From Colocasia esculenta (Eukaryota > Streptophyta > Magnoliopsida > Alismatales > Araceae): 64,000 nt of DNA. The position numbers and the translations under genes are program-made. The stretch spans positions 2,108,001-2,172,000 of the forward strand of contig JACBKR010001264.1 in NCBI GenBank assembly GCA_014218235.1, written 5' to 3'. Below are positions 46,407-57,508 of the stretch, piece after piece. The notes beneath the pieces are model-generated. The model searched no databases. It had not been told where the DNA came from and worked only from the letters and a program-made list of their open reading frames with translations. Within the stretch, counting starts at the first letter, position 1. Every line of letters begins with the position of its first letter.

Positions 46407-47644
46407 TGGAGGTGTTTTTCTGCTTGGGCCGGAGCCAAACGGGTCTATACTTAGAGATAGAGAAGCAGACCGCCGGTAGCGGACGAATGCCTGTAACATC
46501 AGAACGGAATCAGGGGGGCCCGGTTGAAAAATCGGGGAGAACTCTCCGATGGCTAAGTCAGTAAACTACAAGTGAGGCTTTGGAGAAGAAGGGTTCAGTG
46601 TCGAGCAAGAGCGATGTGTCTTAGATTACCTACCTCTGCATGGAGGTTTACTGGAGCCTTTTATAGGCAGAAGTATTGAGGGAGAAGGACGGAACGTCCC
46701 TGATCAATGCCGCAAAGGGCGCGCCTGTTAGCGCCATTGGCGGGGAGGCGCCCGTTGAGGGGCCTCGCAGTTAACGCACCATTTAATCGTGGGGCATGAT
46801 GATGCAGCAGTTAACACACCAAATATAGAGACCGATTTAATTCGGTCCCTATTCGGTCCCCAAATAGGGACCGAATTATTTCGGTCCCAAATATAGAGAC
46901 CGAAATAATTCGTCCCTATTCGGTCCTATTTAGTGACCGAATAGGACCAAATTTTTTCGGTCCCAAATATAGAGACTGATTTAATTCGGTCCCTATTCGG
47001 TTCCGAAAATAGGGACCGAATAGACGAATTATTTCGGTCCCAAAATAAGATCGAATAATTCGGTCCCTAATAGGGACCGAATAAGGACCGATTTTGAATC
47101 GGTCTCTAAAGCATTTATTTAGAGACCGATTCATTGCAGTGACAATTCGGTCACTAGTTAGGGACCGAATATGGACCGAATATTTCGGTCTCTATTTCGG
47201 TATCTATTACCACTTTTTCTTGTAGTGACGGAGGGCTGTTTGAATCCCCCTGGTCGGAGGTACCGAGCGGGGGCCTTGTTTGGCAAATGGAACCTATTGC
47301 TCGGTGACAAGGCCTGCTGCTGGATGTCCCATGCACGGAAGTGTTGCTCGTGTCGAAGAGGGCCTGACACACGCCGAGCAGTGAGTGCTCGGAAAAGAGG
47401 GCCCTGGGCCGAACCAGCTGTAAAGCGCCCGGAGACGACTCTTGGGTCCCGCTGGTATCTGAATACAGGGATCGTCCTCGGGACCTTAAAGCTGGTTCTG
47501 AGAAGACGTGGCGCCCTACGGAAGGGCCACGTCTGTCCGCTAAATTGGGTTGGGCCATGATGGGCCCTGGCGCGAAGGTGACTAGGAATGGCCACCACAC
47601 AGGGGTTCCGCCAAGGAGGTATATATGTGCAGCTGAGATTTTCA
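46407..47644 (-). repeat. probable LTR block interrupted by a CACTA remnant
   Basis: On the minus strand a TATA-like CCTATAAAAGGCTCC (about 46655-46669) is followed by leader-like sequence and an end CACCTCCACA at 46407, compatible with an LTR 3' end. The GC-rich part resumes after the CACTA piece at 47228 and runs to about 47640. The outer end and target duplication were not found. The frames at 47154-47600 are shadows of GC-rich DNA. Confidence 0.4.
46817..47227. mobile_element. CACTA transposon end with subterminal palindromic repeats
   Basis: The right end, read inward, is CACTACAAGAAAAAGTGG, the conserved terminus of plant CACTA (En/Spm) elements. Inside it are about 400 bp of direct and inverted TCGGTCCCTATT / AATAGGGACCGA words, the usual subterminal array bound by CACTA transposase. 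A matching left terminus is missing, so this is a truncated or heavily deleted copy. Confidence 0.8.
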
Positions 47645-47771
47645 GGACATATTTGGTATTAAAATAGAAGGAAGATAGGGTGAAAGTATTTTAAAAAATT
47701 TAAGAATATTTGTTAAAATTTTGAGAATAATTTTACTCTATCTTCAATCTATCTTAATACCAAACGTGCCC
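47645..47771. mobile_element. short Tourist-like MITE
   Basis: 127 bp, nearly wholly inverted-repeat. Ends GGACATATTTGGTATTAA and inverted GGGCACGTTTGGTATTAA, flanked by TCA at 47642-47644 and 47772-47774. The TTTGGTA terminus is typical of Tourist-like elements; a TCA target is less usual than TTA/TAA. Confidence 0.8.
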
Positions 47772-47774
47772 TCA

Positions 47775-48261
47775 ATGATTTCTATATTCTCACTTTCTAT
47801 ATTCTTTATTAAGGCTTTTCACTCTTAAAGCTTTTTTTTCCTCTGCCAGTTACCTCTTCGTAAAAAAAATAAATACAACGTAAAACATGCATGTAAGTAG
47901 AAGGCTCCTCAGCATTGCATTTAAAAGCCCAACGTTATATGCCCATTAATCAACACCATACATGTAACCAATTTACATTTGAAACATTCAGACACTTATT
48001 CGTATTTAGATTCGAGCATATATTTCTTGGGAAATAGTAGAAAGGGTTAAAAGGACATGTGGTTGATGAGAAGTGGAATCCCCTATCAGTACTCCTCGTG
48101 TGAGCTGATAGTTGAGAATCTGGCCACATTATAACAACCATCTAGACAGTGAGATAGATTAAAATGTAGAGGATCCTAATTGAGTTAGATCGATTAGAAC
48201 TCTTGTCTAAAATTAGGAGGTTCGGAGTTTGATTTTTGAGAGAGTTTATTTGGTCTACATA
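47775..48261. other. AT-rich flank with a possible SINE head
   Basis: Mostly featureless AT-rich DNA. At about 48180-48236 an A-box-like TAGATCGATTAGAACTC and a B-box-like GGTTCGGAGTTTGATTT occur at tRNA-like spacing, as in plant SINEs. The possible SINE would be split by the solo LTR that starts at 48262. Confidence 0.4.
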
Positions 48262-51200
48262 TGAAACACCCGGTGTTTTGGGCCTTGTCTTGGCTTCTTG
48301 GTGTTGGCCTTGGGATCGCGAAGGATCGAGATGTCACGTTTTGAACGCGACGAGATCCGTGCCGCCTTCTGGTTTAGAAGGCGACAGTTCCCGTGTCGCG
48401 TTCCACTTATCTGTCTGTGGTTGGTGTCTCATGTGTCCGCACTCATATGTGTGAAGGCGATGCGCCAGGTGTCGTGTTCACCTGAGGCACATGCAGGCGT
48501 GACATGTGGTATTGAGGTTGTCTGCCTGTCAGAAGACCTGTCGGAACTTTTGAGAAGGCAACAAGATGCCTGTCACGTTCTAGTAAGAACACGACGTCGT
48601 CCTTGTCACGACCTCAGTTCCGAGGCCTTAAGACTTGCATGCTCCTCTTTCTCCTTCTTTCTTCTTCTTTCTCCTCCTCTCTGCGGTGGGGGAGCTCCCT
48701 CCCTCCCTCTCAGGTGCTTTGGGGCATGGTGGAGGTGTCAGTGTGCTCGTGACGGAGCATTGGAGCGACGTGGAGTGAGGAGGAGATGACCATTCCGACG
48801 TGAAGAGCCCCAACAGGTCTGGCTCTCCAATCTCATGTAAGGATCTCTTGCTCTCTTACTGTCCTGAGGAGATGGAGTTTTGTTTCGAGTGATCCTCCCC
48901 GTGCTTGTGGGTTTATTGGTGGGTTTGCACAGGTAGATGCTTGCCGGTGGTGCTCCCTCTTGAGCAACTTAGTTCTTTGTGGTTTGTGGGTGAGGAGAGG
49001 TGGCATTGGTGCCCCTCGAGCCTTTTTCACGTTGCGTATGGTGTGTGCTCTTTTTCCTCCCCTCTCTTGTGGCCGTTTTGTGGCTTGGGAACTCGTAGGA
49101 TGGTCCTCATCCTGGTTTCAGGCTTCTGTCTGATGTCGCGACAAGTTGGCTGTCGCGATATCAGAAGAAGGCGACGCCAAACTTGTCACGTTCTGGTAGC
49201 TATAGGTTGGCCATCACGTTCCCTTTTGCCCTTATGTTTCCCTGTGTTCAGGTTTGGCATGGTGTGGCCGTGTCCAAGTTGGTTAGAGGGAGGTCTCCCT
49301 AGCTTGGCACATGGCTCATCTTCCCTTCGGAGGTCGGTTTCTGTGGTTCCTTTGGGTGTAGGACTTGGGGTGGTTCTACCCCAAGGGTCCTGCCTTTAGA
49401 TGAGAAACACGACAGGTTGATACGCCGCGTTTAGCATCTGAAGGCGACACCTTGTTCGTCACCTTCTTGGTCGCGACTGGGGCTGTGTGGCGTTCTGTTC
49501 TTGGTTGCGACATAGTGGTCATCACGTTCTCATTTCCGTCCAGTTTCCTCATTTTCGGACTTTGCGAGGGTGGTCTGTGCCTAAGTTGGTTAGGGGTAAT
49601 ATTTCTTCCCCAACTTAGGCACATGACTGGACTTCTGTGGTTGCTACCCTTGTAGGGTTTGTGGGTGTGAGCCTTGGGTTGTGTTGCCCAAGGGCTCTGC
49701 CTTTAGATGGTGAGCGCGACGGGTCGATATGTTGCTTTTCCATCTGAAGGCGACACCCTTCTTGTCGCCTTTTGACTTTTGTGTTGTTGTGCAGTCTTTT
49801 CCATAATTCTAAATTCTGAATTCACTGTGCATGTGCCTATGTTGGCCGACGGCCCTCCTGTGGGTTTCCAGAAGGTGTACCGAGCATTCTTTGTGCCAGC
49901 TGGGCTTGTCTTGGTTACGAGTCAGCCGTGTCGTTTGCTTGTTGTGGTCCCCCCCCCCCCCCCCTTGTTTCTCTGTTTTCCCGGTGGGCTTGTCTCGTTA
50001 GGAGGTTGTTTACCATTACCTAGGACCCCCCGTCCCCGTGCGCCCGTTGAGAGAGTTCTCCAGGCGGCGGGCGTGCTCGAGTTTCAGATTCTGGTAGTTG
50101 AGGGGAAAACGGTAGTGGAGGGCGACATAGAGTCGTTTGCAGAGCTCTCTTGGCTGGGATGGTACGTCGAGGTGGTTTCAGATTGTTCTTCCAGCACGGT
50201 CTAGTTAGTCCAGTTTCCTCACTGTCTCTCTTTGTGTTTTTGTGTTGGTTCTGAAGCCACGTAGCGGTGCCAGGCATGGGGTCGCAACTTGGCCAGGCTG
50301 CAGTTATTGTTGTGAGTGGTGTTATCTGTGGTGGTTCACTGGCCTCACTCTTCTGGGGAGGTTGGAGGTACGTAGGAGCCGACTGGTGAGCGGTGAGCAG
50401 CCTACAGGCACCCTCAACTGTCAGAGGCAGTGGCGTGCTTGCTGTTGTTGTGATGACGTTTTCATGCGGTGTTCTTTGCCCGTGAGTCTATTGCCTTGGA
50501 AAGACACGACGGTTGTAGCCGAGTCGTGTCTTGTCCCGTTGGCGTTGTATGGTTTGGCTTTAGGGTGTGGTGCCCTGTGTTACCGTAGTGATGCGTTGAG
50601 TGGGCCCCTGGCCTAGTCGGGGTTTCCGACGGCTGGAGTGTGTGTGCCCCCTTCCTTGGTCGTTGCACCAAGGGTTGGTGGCCTCGACGTAGGTACACTT
50701 CAGTGGTTTCTATCTTGGTGTTCTCTCAGTGCCTTGTGGAGGCTCCGACTTCGGTTCTGCAACTTGTTGCTCGGTGCCGTTCGTGGCGGCACTTGTCTGT
50801 GTGACTTCCTGACCTCGTGGAGGTCTGGGATGGTTGTGCTTGTGTGGTGAGACACTATTCTCACATAGTTGCTCCAGTGCTCTGGGAGCTCTTTGTCTCG
50901 GCATGTGTGTTCCGAGAGTTGCTTCTGCATCATGTCCGTCTCCGTTGGTTTTGCGGGAGTCATGTGTGGCCCGACCCTGGTTGCAAGTTGTGGCGTTACT
51001 CTGTTTCCGCTGTCTTGTAGTAGCTAGCATAGTTGTTTCCTTAGTTACTGCTTTCGAGTGTAGTTGCTTCCACTTTGTTTGGAGTTCTTGCTGCTCATGG
51101 CTGGTAAGAGATTGGTTATCCCTACTGGGACTTGTTCGCGAGGCTCACCCCCCTACTTTCTTTAGGTAGGGACTCGCTGTCGCAGGAGTTCGGTGCCGGA

Positions 51201-51534
51201 CGGTTGTGGTGGCGATCTGTTATACGCCGTGGGTTGCCAGCAGTGTGAGCGTGTGAGCGTGAGAGCTCTTATACTGGTGTGAGTTGAGAGTTACCTTTTT
51301 GTAAGTCTTCGGGGTATGCCTCTTAAGAATTGTACTTTTCTTTCTGTACTTTTATTTGAGATATATTGTACATAATTTTTTTATTAATGTATGAATTTTT
51401 TTGTTGTAGTTATTTGAATTCAATGTTTATACTACTGGATTAAATTCTAACCTTTCCGAGTCTTTAGATTCATGTGTGACGGTGCGACTTTCGAGGTCGC
51501 TGGCGGAGGTTTGAGAGGTCGAGTCGTTATAACA
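48262..51534 (+). repeat. probable solo LTR of a Tekay/Del-like gypsy element
   Basis: The block begins TGAAACACCCGGTGTTTTGG and ends GAGTCGTTATAACA, the start and end style of long Tekay/Del LTRs (the other gypsy LTR in this window ends GGGTCGTTACA on its own sense strand). Flanks TACAT (48256-48260) and TACAA (51535-51539) differ at one base. The 3.27-kb interior is GT-rich with recurrent GGCGAC/GTCGCG/ATCTGAAGGCGACACC words (about 49430-49460 and 49740-49760), a C14-run at 49950-49964 and no coding domain. Long open frames reflect base composition. A lone LTR implies LTR-LTR recombination. Confidence 0.6.
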
Positions 51535-51823
51535 TACAATTCTCTAGATGGGTAGACTTGAAGTTTTTCGGCTAAATAGAGTAAGGGTAATACGAGAACA
51601 TAGAAAATAGGGACCAATGGACGTGCTACATAATATGCCAATTTTTTTATCTTAATAGCTTTTTTTTAGGGGAAAAAAAGAGCTGGAAGAGATTAATGTA
51701 CTTCAAGACTTGAAGAAATTCCTTTTAGCTTTATTTTATTTATATTGTATCCTCCTGAATGGAAGTATCCTAAAAATTCCTAATATTAATTAGTACTATG
51801 ACCACCCAGCCGTGACGAGCCCT

Positions 51824-52873
51824 TCATCCTTTCATGGCTTCCACAAACTTACGGAAGTTCTCGCAGGAGGTGCCCCCAGCTTCCACGTTCTTCCTGGCCG
51901 CCTCCTTGAGCTGCGTGGCCCTCTCCTTTATGCCCTCGTCCCCGAGCAGTGCCTCCAGCTTCCCCTTGATCTCCTCCTTGCTGATGACCCCCTCCGCGTC
52001 CGGCGAGACCCCCAGGCCCGTCCTCCAGGCGTCGCAGATGTAGTCCCTGTTGATGTGCTGGTCAGCGAAGTAAGGCCAGCAGAGGAAGGGCAGCCCGTTG
52101 GTCACCCCTTCCATGGTGGAGTTCCAGCCGCAGTGGCTGAAGAAGCAGGCCACGGCCGGGTGGGCGAGCACCCTGTGCTGGGGCGCCCACCCCACCATCT
52201 TTCCCCGCCCCGCCACCCGCTCGCAGAACCCCGCCGGGTAGGGCGTGACAGAGCCGTCCGTGAGCAGGTCCGGCCGCACCACCCACAGGAACGGCCTCCC
52301 GGAGAGCTCCAGCCCCAGTGCCAGCTCCTGGAACTGCCGCTGTCCAACGACGGTGAAGCTGCCGAAGGCGACGTAGACGACCGACGCCGCCGGCTGGCCG
52401 TCGAGCCAGGCGAGGCACTCCTTGTCCTCTGACCAGAGGTGGCCCACGGGCTGCCCGGCGCGCCGGCCGGTGCGGAGGGGGCCGACGGGGTGGATGAAGG
52501 GGGCGTAGGTTAGGACGGGCAGCTCGACCTCCGAGAAGGTGTTGCAGATGATGAGCTCGGCCGACTTGGTGGCCCTGTTGTTGTTGAGGACGTAGCGGTA
52601 GAGCATCCGCCGGGTCTCCCCGTCAGGGCCGTCCCCGCAGAGGTTCCAGACGAGGTGGGCGGTGCTCATGGCGGGCATACAGGGGGCGAGCTGGAACCTC
52701 TCCTTCTTCGGACACCCTTCACGTAAGCCATTTGTTGCAGCACCCATGGTCAGTTTAAATTGCATGCCACAATCACAAGCATCATCAGCTAGCTATGGAC
52801 TAATGTCCAATCTCGACCTGCTCTCTGCTGAGTCAAACTTTTGTTGAGTTCTTGTTTTTTGAATGTTAAGTGA

Positions 52874-52918
<45 letters not shown>

Positions 52919-53720
52919 CAAGTGTTTAATATTTAAATTATATTTGATGGTTATAGGGATAGATATACAAAATTCTCAATGGAATAAGTGAATTAATCAT
53001 ATAATCATGACCATGCTTTATATTAAGAAAAATAATAGTCTTAATTTTGTTAGAAGTTTTTGGAATATTATAAATGGATTAGTATTTTTACAACCTTATT
53101 TGGAACAAAACTATGGCTGCAGAATTGAATTTTTTTTGTCAGCTATATATGTTGCTCGAGTTATTTGTCTAGGGTACGTACCTCTGTTATCCTCTCTAAT
53201 AACTTATTGAACTCTTACCTTCCGAGTCGATGGCTCCGTCTTCTATCAGCTTGGGGATGTCCAGCATCGGCACCAGAGCGGCGGCGGGGGCGGGCCAGTA
53301 GGTGGCAGCCCGGAGGCCCATCTTCCTGGCCACCTCCATCGCCCACGCCATGGTCTGGTCGGCGATCACGCAGGTAATCTTCTGGCCGTCGCCCGCCGAC
53401 TCGTTCGTCTTCCTGATCAGCTCCTCCAGGTGGCCCGGCATGACCCGCAGGATGGCCTCGGTGAGCCGGCCCAGGTCGCTGTGGCTGTCGTCGCCAGGCG
53501 GCAGCCCGTCGGGAACGGCGACGAGGCGCATCATGTCATCTGAGAAGAGGGTCTGCTTCTCGGACAGCGCGGCCACAATCCGGCTGTGGATGTGCTCGGT
53601 GTTCACGAAGGTCACCCTGAAACCGGAGTCGACCAGGCAGTGGGAGAGCTCCATGAGGGAGATTACATGTCCCTGCGCCGGGTAGGGCACCACGACTGCA
53701 TGAGGGAGACCCATGGCCAT
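51824..53720 (-). CDS. UDP-glycosyltransferase, UGT83A-like, two exons, intact
   Basis: Exon 1 is 53720-53219 and exon 2 is 52716-51824; the intron (donor GAAG|GTAAGAG, acceptor GTGAAG|GGTGTCC) restores a 464-residue frame with no lesion. Family-1 UGTs transfer sugar from UDP-sugar to small hydrophobic acceptors in the cytosol. The catalytic His is in PYPAQGHV (H18) and its Asp partner in CVIADQ (D121). The PSPG donor box spans residues 344-387, from WAPQ through HCGWNS to WPYFADQ; the final Gln usually indicates UDP-glucose. FQLAP, SVVYVAFGSFTVV and FLWVVRPD fit UGT83A enzymes, and one intron at this place is common. The exons are far more GC-rich than their flanks. Two ATGs six bases apart (53720, 53714) could start it. 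Acceptor unknown. Confidence 0.95.
52717..53218 (-). other. intron of the UGT gene
   Basis: 502 bp, AT-rich, with a TA microsatellite at about 52876-52915 (close to 20 repeats). Splice signals as given for the gene. Confidence 0.9.
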
Positions 53721-54025
53721 CTCTCTCTCTCTCTCTAGATCTCCTGCACTCTGGGTTTTGCAGGCGAGGGCTGTTGAGCCTTCTCTGAGGTCAGGTAACT
53801 ACTCATATGATTATATGCAGTACAAAAATACGATGTAGTGTGCACGGCCAAAACTCTCTCTCTCTCTGATGGTGATCCTTCCAAAGGCCCTGTTGCATCC
53901 GTGTTGTAGTATCTTCATGTCATGTTCCTGTTGATTTGTAGTTTCAAATTTTATCCTCCTGGTTGCTAGCTCCAGGCCCTGTCCTTACGAAGGAGTTGCC
54001 GGCCTCTTCTTTCCACAGCTTTTGT
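53721..54025 (-). promoter_or_regulatory. UGT upstream region
   Basis: Immediately upstream of the ATG is a CT-repeat on the plus strand (AG-rich on the coding strand; 53719-53739), a usual plant 5' leader feature, with a second CT run at 53854-53868. A GCATATAATC stretch on the minus strand near 53808-53818 could serve as TATA box. The gypsy element begins only 305 bp upstream of the ATG, so the native promoter is short or displaced. Confidence 0.35.
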
Positions 54026-56372
54026 TGTAACGACCCGAGAATACGATACCCGGAACCTTCCAAATATCCGACCCTTGGACCGCCGCCCATAGATCTGAAG
54101 ACTCGAAGGGTTAGAAATATGTCTAGTGAGATATACAACAGGTTACAATAGCTAACAATACAAAGAAATACAACAGCGGAAGAAAGAATACACACAATGT
54201 CCCAGATAATATTCAAGTGCAAAAGAAAATACATACTAACCACTGCCAACGTTGCTGACCACAAGCGGCACAACGCAGACTGTCCGAAAACGAGCACCGC
54301 TCCCTCGAGCTCAACCTGGAGGAAGTAAGGGGGAATGAGCTTCGCGAACGAAGCCCAGCGGGGAACCCAACCCCTCACCGTTCGACAGCGGAAACAAGAA
54401 CAACACAGTTAAACTAGACAGGAGAGCAGTGCTACTAAAGTACAGCTACTAACCACCAAGCGGAAGGCGGTGGTAACTCAAGCAACAAGTCTACTAACTA
54501 AGCAGGTGATATAATAAAATAATAACACAACTGAGCAAGTACTGAAATAAATGAGCGGAAAGTGCTCAAGTCCACGAGTATCGCCAACACGGCACAACAG
54601 CGCACAGTCTCAACCTCGGTAAATGTGCTCCGAGCACGTCACACAACTGCACAAGCAGACGGTAAAACCCTCGTTTGGACAACACACACTAGCCACAACC
54701 CAGCACAAGCAGACGGTAAAACCCTCGTCTGGACAACACACACTAGCCACAACCCAGCCTCTACTAGTCAACGGTCAGCTGCGCCCACTGGCGTCTTACC
54801 GCTCGACCACGAGTCCAGGTCTCCCCTCCCGTCGGAGTGAGACGCGTGGATAAACACAACCACAAGCCGTAGTTTGGCTGGACTACGGTCCCACGCCTGT
54901 CCTCCTAACACGGCTCCAGAACCGTGTAAGGCGAGGCAGTGAGAACGGAATAGCTGGCCCGCACCGCGACACTCCAAACTCCGCGGGACCCAGACCAACT
55001 AAGTGAGCTCAGCAAACGACTCAATGTCGTTGTCCAACACCATTTTTCCCTTCGTCCGGAGAAATGCTCGACGGACGCACTCGTGGCTCGGAGACCACCC
55101 TCAATGGGCCCACGAGGATGGGGGTCCCGGGAAACGGTAACAACAAAACCGCGCACCATGCGTTGGGACAAGCCCTCAAGTGTCGCAACACCGGGCGAAG
55201 ACTAGTAAGGCGCGGTGCTAGGGAGTCAGCAAAAGTGTCACGAGTACGGAACAGAAACTCGATGCGGAAACGGATCCACTAAAGTACCTGATTGACGGTC
55301 AACCATGAAAAGCTAATAATACCACTCGGACAGTCGGTCGGCCCTCGGAACTCACCCCATGGGTGCCGGAAACCCCAGCACGACTATCTGAGTCAAACGG
55401 TCAAATGGCCCCCAACGGCCCGGTCGGAGCTGACCCGGGTGGGCCCAGAAATCGAGGAACCCAGCACAACGACTCGAAGGACATAAATTACCACTCTGGA
55501 CAGTCTGACAACCCTCGGAACCCCCCCTGTGGGTGCCGGAAACCCTACACGACTGTCCCCAGTTGACCGGTCAACAGGCACTACCGCCCGGTCGGAGCAA
55601 CCTCAGGTGGGCCCGACCACCACGCGGCTCGACAAAACGGCCACCAACCCCGGGACGGCCCACCGGCACAGCGAGAACGATAGCACAAGAAAAACAGCTC
55701 GACAACGGCGCGAAAATGGCACGAAACGGAGCTCAAACGGAGGTCAAACGGGCCAAGAAGGAGCTTCTGTCGGCGCAATGCATCACAGAGCACCCTGGCC
55801 AGCGCCCTGGCGCAGCGTGCTAGGGGCAGGGCGCAGTGCGCCTCCCAGATCCCACCCAGATTTGGGCGCACTGTGCCGCCCCTTCTTCTTCCTCCCGATA
55901 GTTCCTCTGCAATGCAGAGAGGAGGGGGGGAAGGAGGAGGGAAGGGGGCGGCCGGCCAGCCAACGTCGGCGCCGACGGCAGGGGGGTTGCCAGACGGCGC
56001 GGCCGTCGCCGGCGGTCTCCCCTCGCCGGAAAAGACCCCGGCTCAGAGCAACATACAATAGAGAGAAAAGGAGAGAGAGAGAGAACGGGAGCAGGAGAGG
56101 AGGGGGAGGAGCACGACGGCACACAGGGGGAGGGGAGGTCCAGTCAACGCCGGAGAGGGAGAGGGGGTCCCTACCTCGACGGTAGGACCCACCGGCGGCA
56201 CGAACGGTGCGGAGCTGTTCCACGGGCGGCGGCGACGCGACAGCGCCGCGCACGACGTCCTCTGTGCGCGGGATCTCGATAGCAGATGGTGCGGCGGCGC
56301 GGCGATGGGGGGGAAGCCTCCCTCCGGTGAGCAGGGCGGCGGCGGGCAGACTCCTTCGGTGAGACAACAGCG

Positions 56373-56456
<84 letters not shown>

Positions 56457-56609
56457 CAGGGGGAGGCTGGCTCGCGGGGAGGGGAAGAAGAAGGGGAGGG
56501 GGGGTTACCACTCCAGAAATAGGCCAAACAGCCTTTTCCAGAGACCCCTTGAACATAGTGTGCATGGGGGAAAGGGGGGACCACTCCCCCTCCGCTCCCA
56601 GTCCTCACA
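54026..56609 (-). repeat. gypsy 3' LTR
   Basis: 2584 bp, TG..CA. It includes a 54-bp direct duplication (about 54648-54755, CACAAGCAGACGGTAAAACC start), GC-rich sequence at 55800-56340 and a long AG microsatellite at 56373-56453. Overlapping long frames in 55500-56600 on both strands are composition artefacts. Confidence 0.85.
56373..56453. repeat. AG microsatellite
   Basis: About 40 AG/GA repeats with one GGAGAG interruption, inside the gypsy LTR. Confidence 0.95.
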
Positions 56610-57310
56610 TCCTACCCCACTTAAAACAATTTCGCCCTCGAAATTACAAAACAAAGCCGAAGCACGGAAGTAAAGCAGGGGTAGGAACAACTCACTCGAA
56701 TTGATTCGACAACCTACAGGAACAAGCACGACTAGAAACAACCAGCGCGAAAAAGGCCACTAAGTCTCATCACGACTTCCTGGTGGCCACAACAGCGACA
56801 GAGCCACGCGTGGATCGCTCAACCAGGCAACCGATAGCCCACACAACACACCCCAGATGGGCACAGAGCACTCAATCGGATGCCGACAACTCCACAAGTG
56901 TGGCACACACCAACCAACCAAAGACGAACGGAACCACTAGCCGAAAACCACGTGGCTGAAGTCGTCAACAGACCTCGCCGTTGAAACCAATTCGGTTAGT
57001 AACCCACTCTGTAACCAGCAAAACCCGACAAAGACCACAGTTATAAACAACAACTAGGAAAAACACCTATGAGTCAACCACAGGGCTCCGAGGATGGTCC
57101 TCACGCAGCTAGCCACAACTAGTATCGGCTACACAGCCAAGGGAAGCCTCGCAAAGGAAAACCATAGTCCGAGCGGAAACGGAGATGTGGAACGACATCC
57201 ACGACACCACTCGGTCTCACCCAGACCTTCATCGTGGTCCGACAAGGACACCAAACGAATGCGGAGTCAGAGGAAAACCAAAAACAGAACACGCTCCACA
57301 AGCACCATAC

Positions 57311-57322
57311 GCTCTGATACCA
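57311..57322 (-). other. primer-binding site (tRNA-iMet type) of the gypsy element
   Basis: Minus strand TGGTATCAGAGC, two bases inside the LTR edge at 57325. It confirms orientation and that the repeat at 57325-57508 is a 5' LTR remnant. Confidence 0.9.
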
Positions 57323-57508
57323 ACTGTAACGACCCGAGAATCCGATACCCGGAACCCTCCAAGTACCCGACCCTTGGACCACCACCCACGGATCCGAAGA
57401 CCCGGAAGGGTTAGAAATATGTCTAGTGAGATATACAACAGGTTACAATAGCTAAACAATATAAAGAAATACAACAGCGGAAGAAAAAATACACACAATG
57501 CCCCAGAT

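Larger units (their letters stand above)
54026..57508 (-). mobile_element. internally deleted Tekay/Del-like gypsy retrotransposon
   Basis: A full 3' LTR (54026-56609), polypurine tract (56610-56626), only about 0.7 kb of internal sequence, a primer-binding site (57311-57322) and the first 184 bp of the 5' LTR (57325-57508) lie in correct minus-strand order. Both LTRs begin TGTAACGACCCGAGAAT. The internal part lacks gag and pol entirely; the motif next to the polypurine tract (AATTTCGAGGGCGAAATT on the minus strand) is the one that follows the pol stop in Tekay/Del elements. The 5' LTR is cut at its junction with a LINE. Confidence 0.85.

Noticed and set aside
47154..51169. Many frames of 60-164 codons
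   Set aside because: They are composition effects of the GT-rich LTR blocks; none shows a conserved motif.
55529..56608. Frames of up to 260 codons on both strands
   Set aside because: They lie inside the gypsy LTR and are made of Ser/Leu or Arg/Glu runs from the AG microsatellite and GC-rich repeats.
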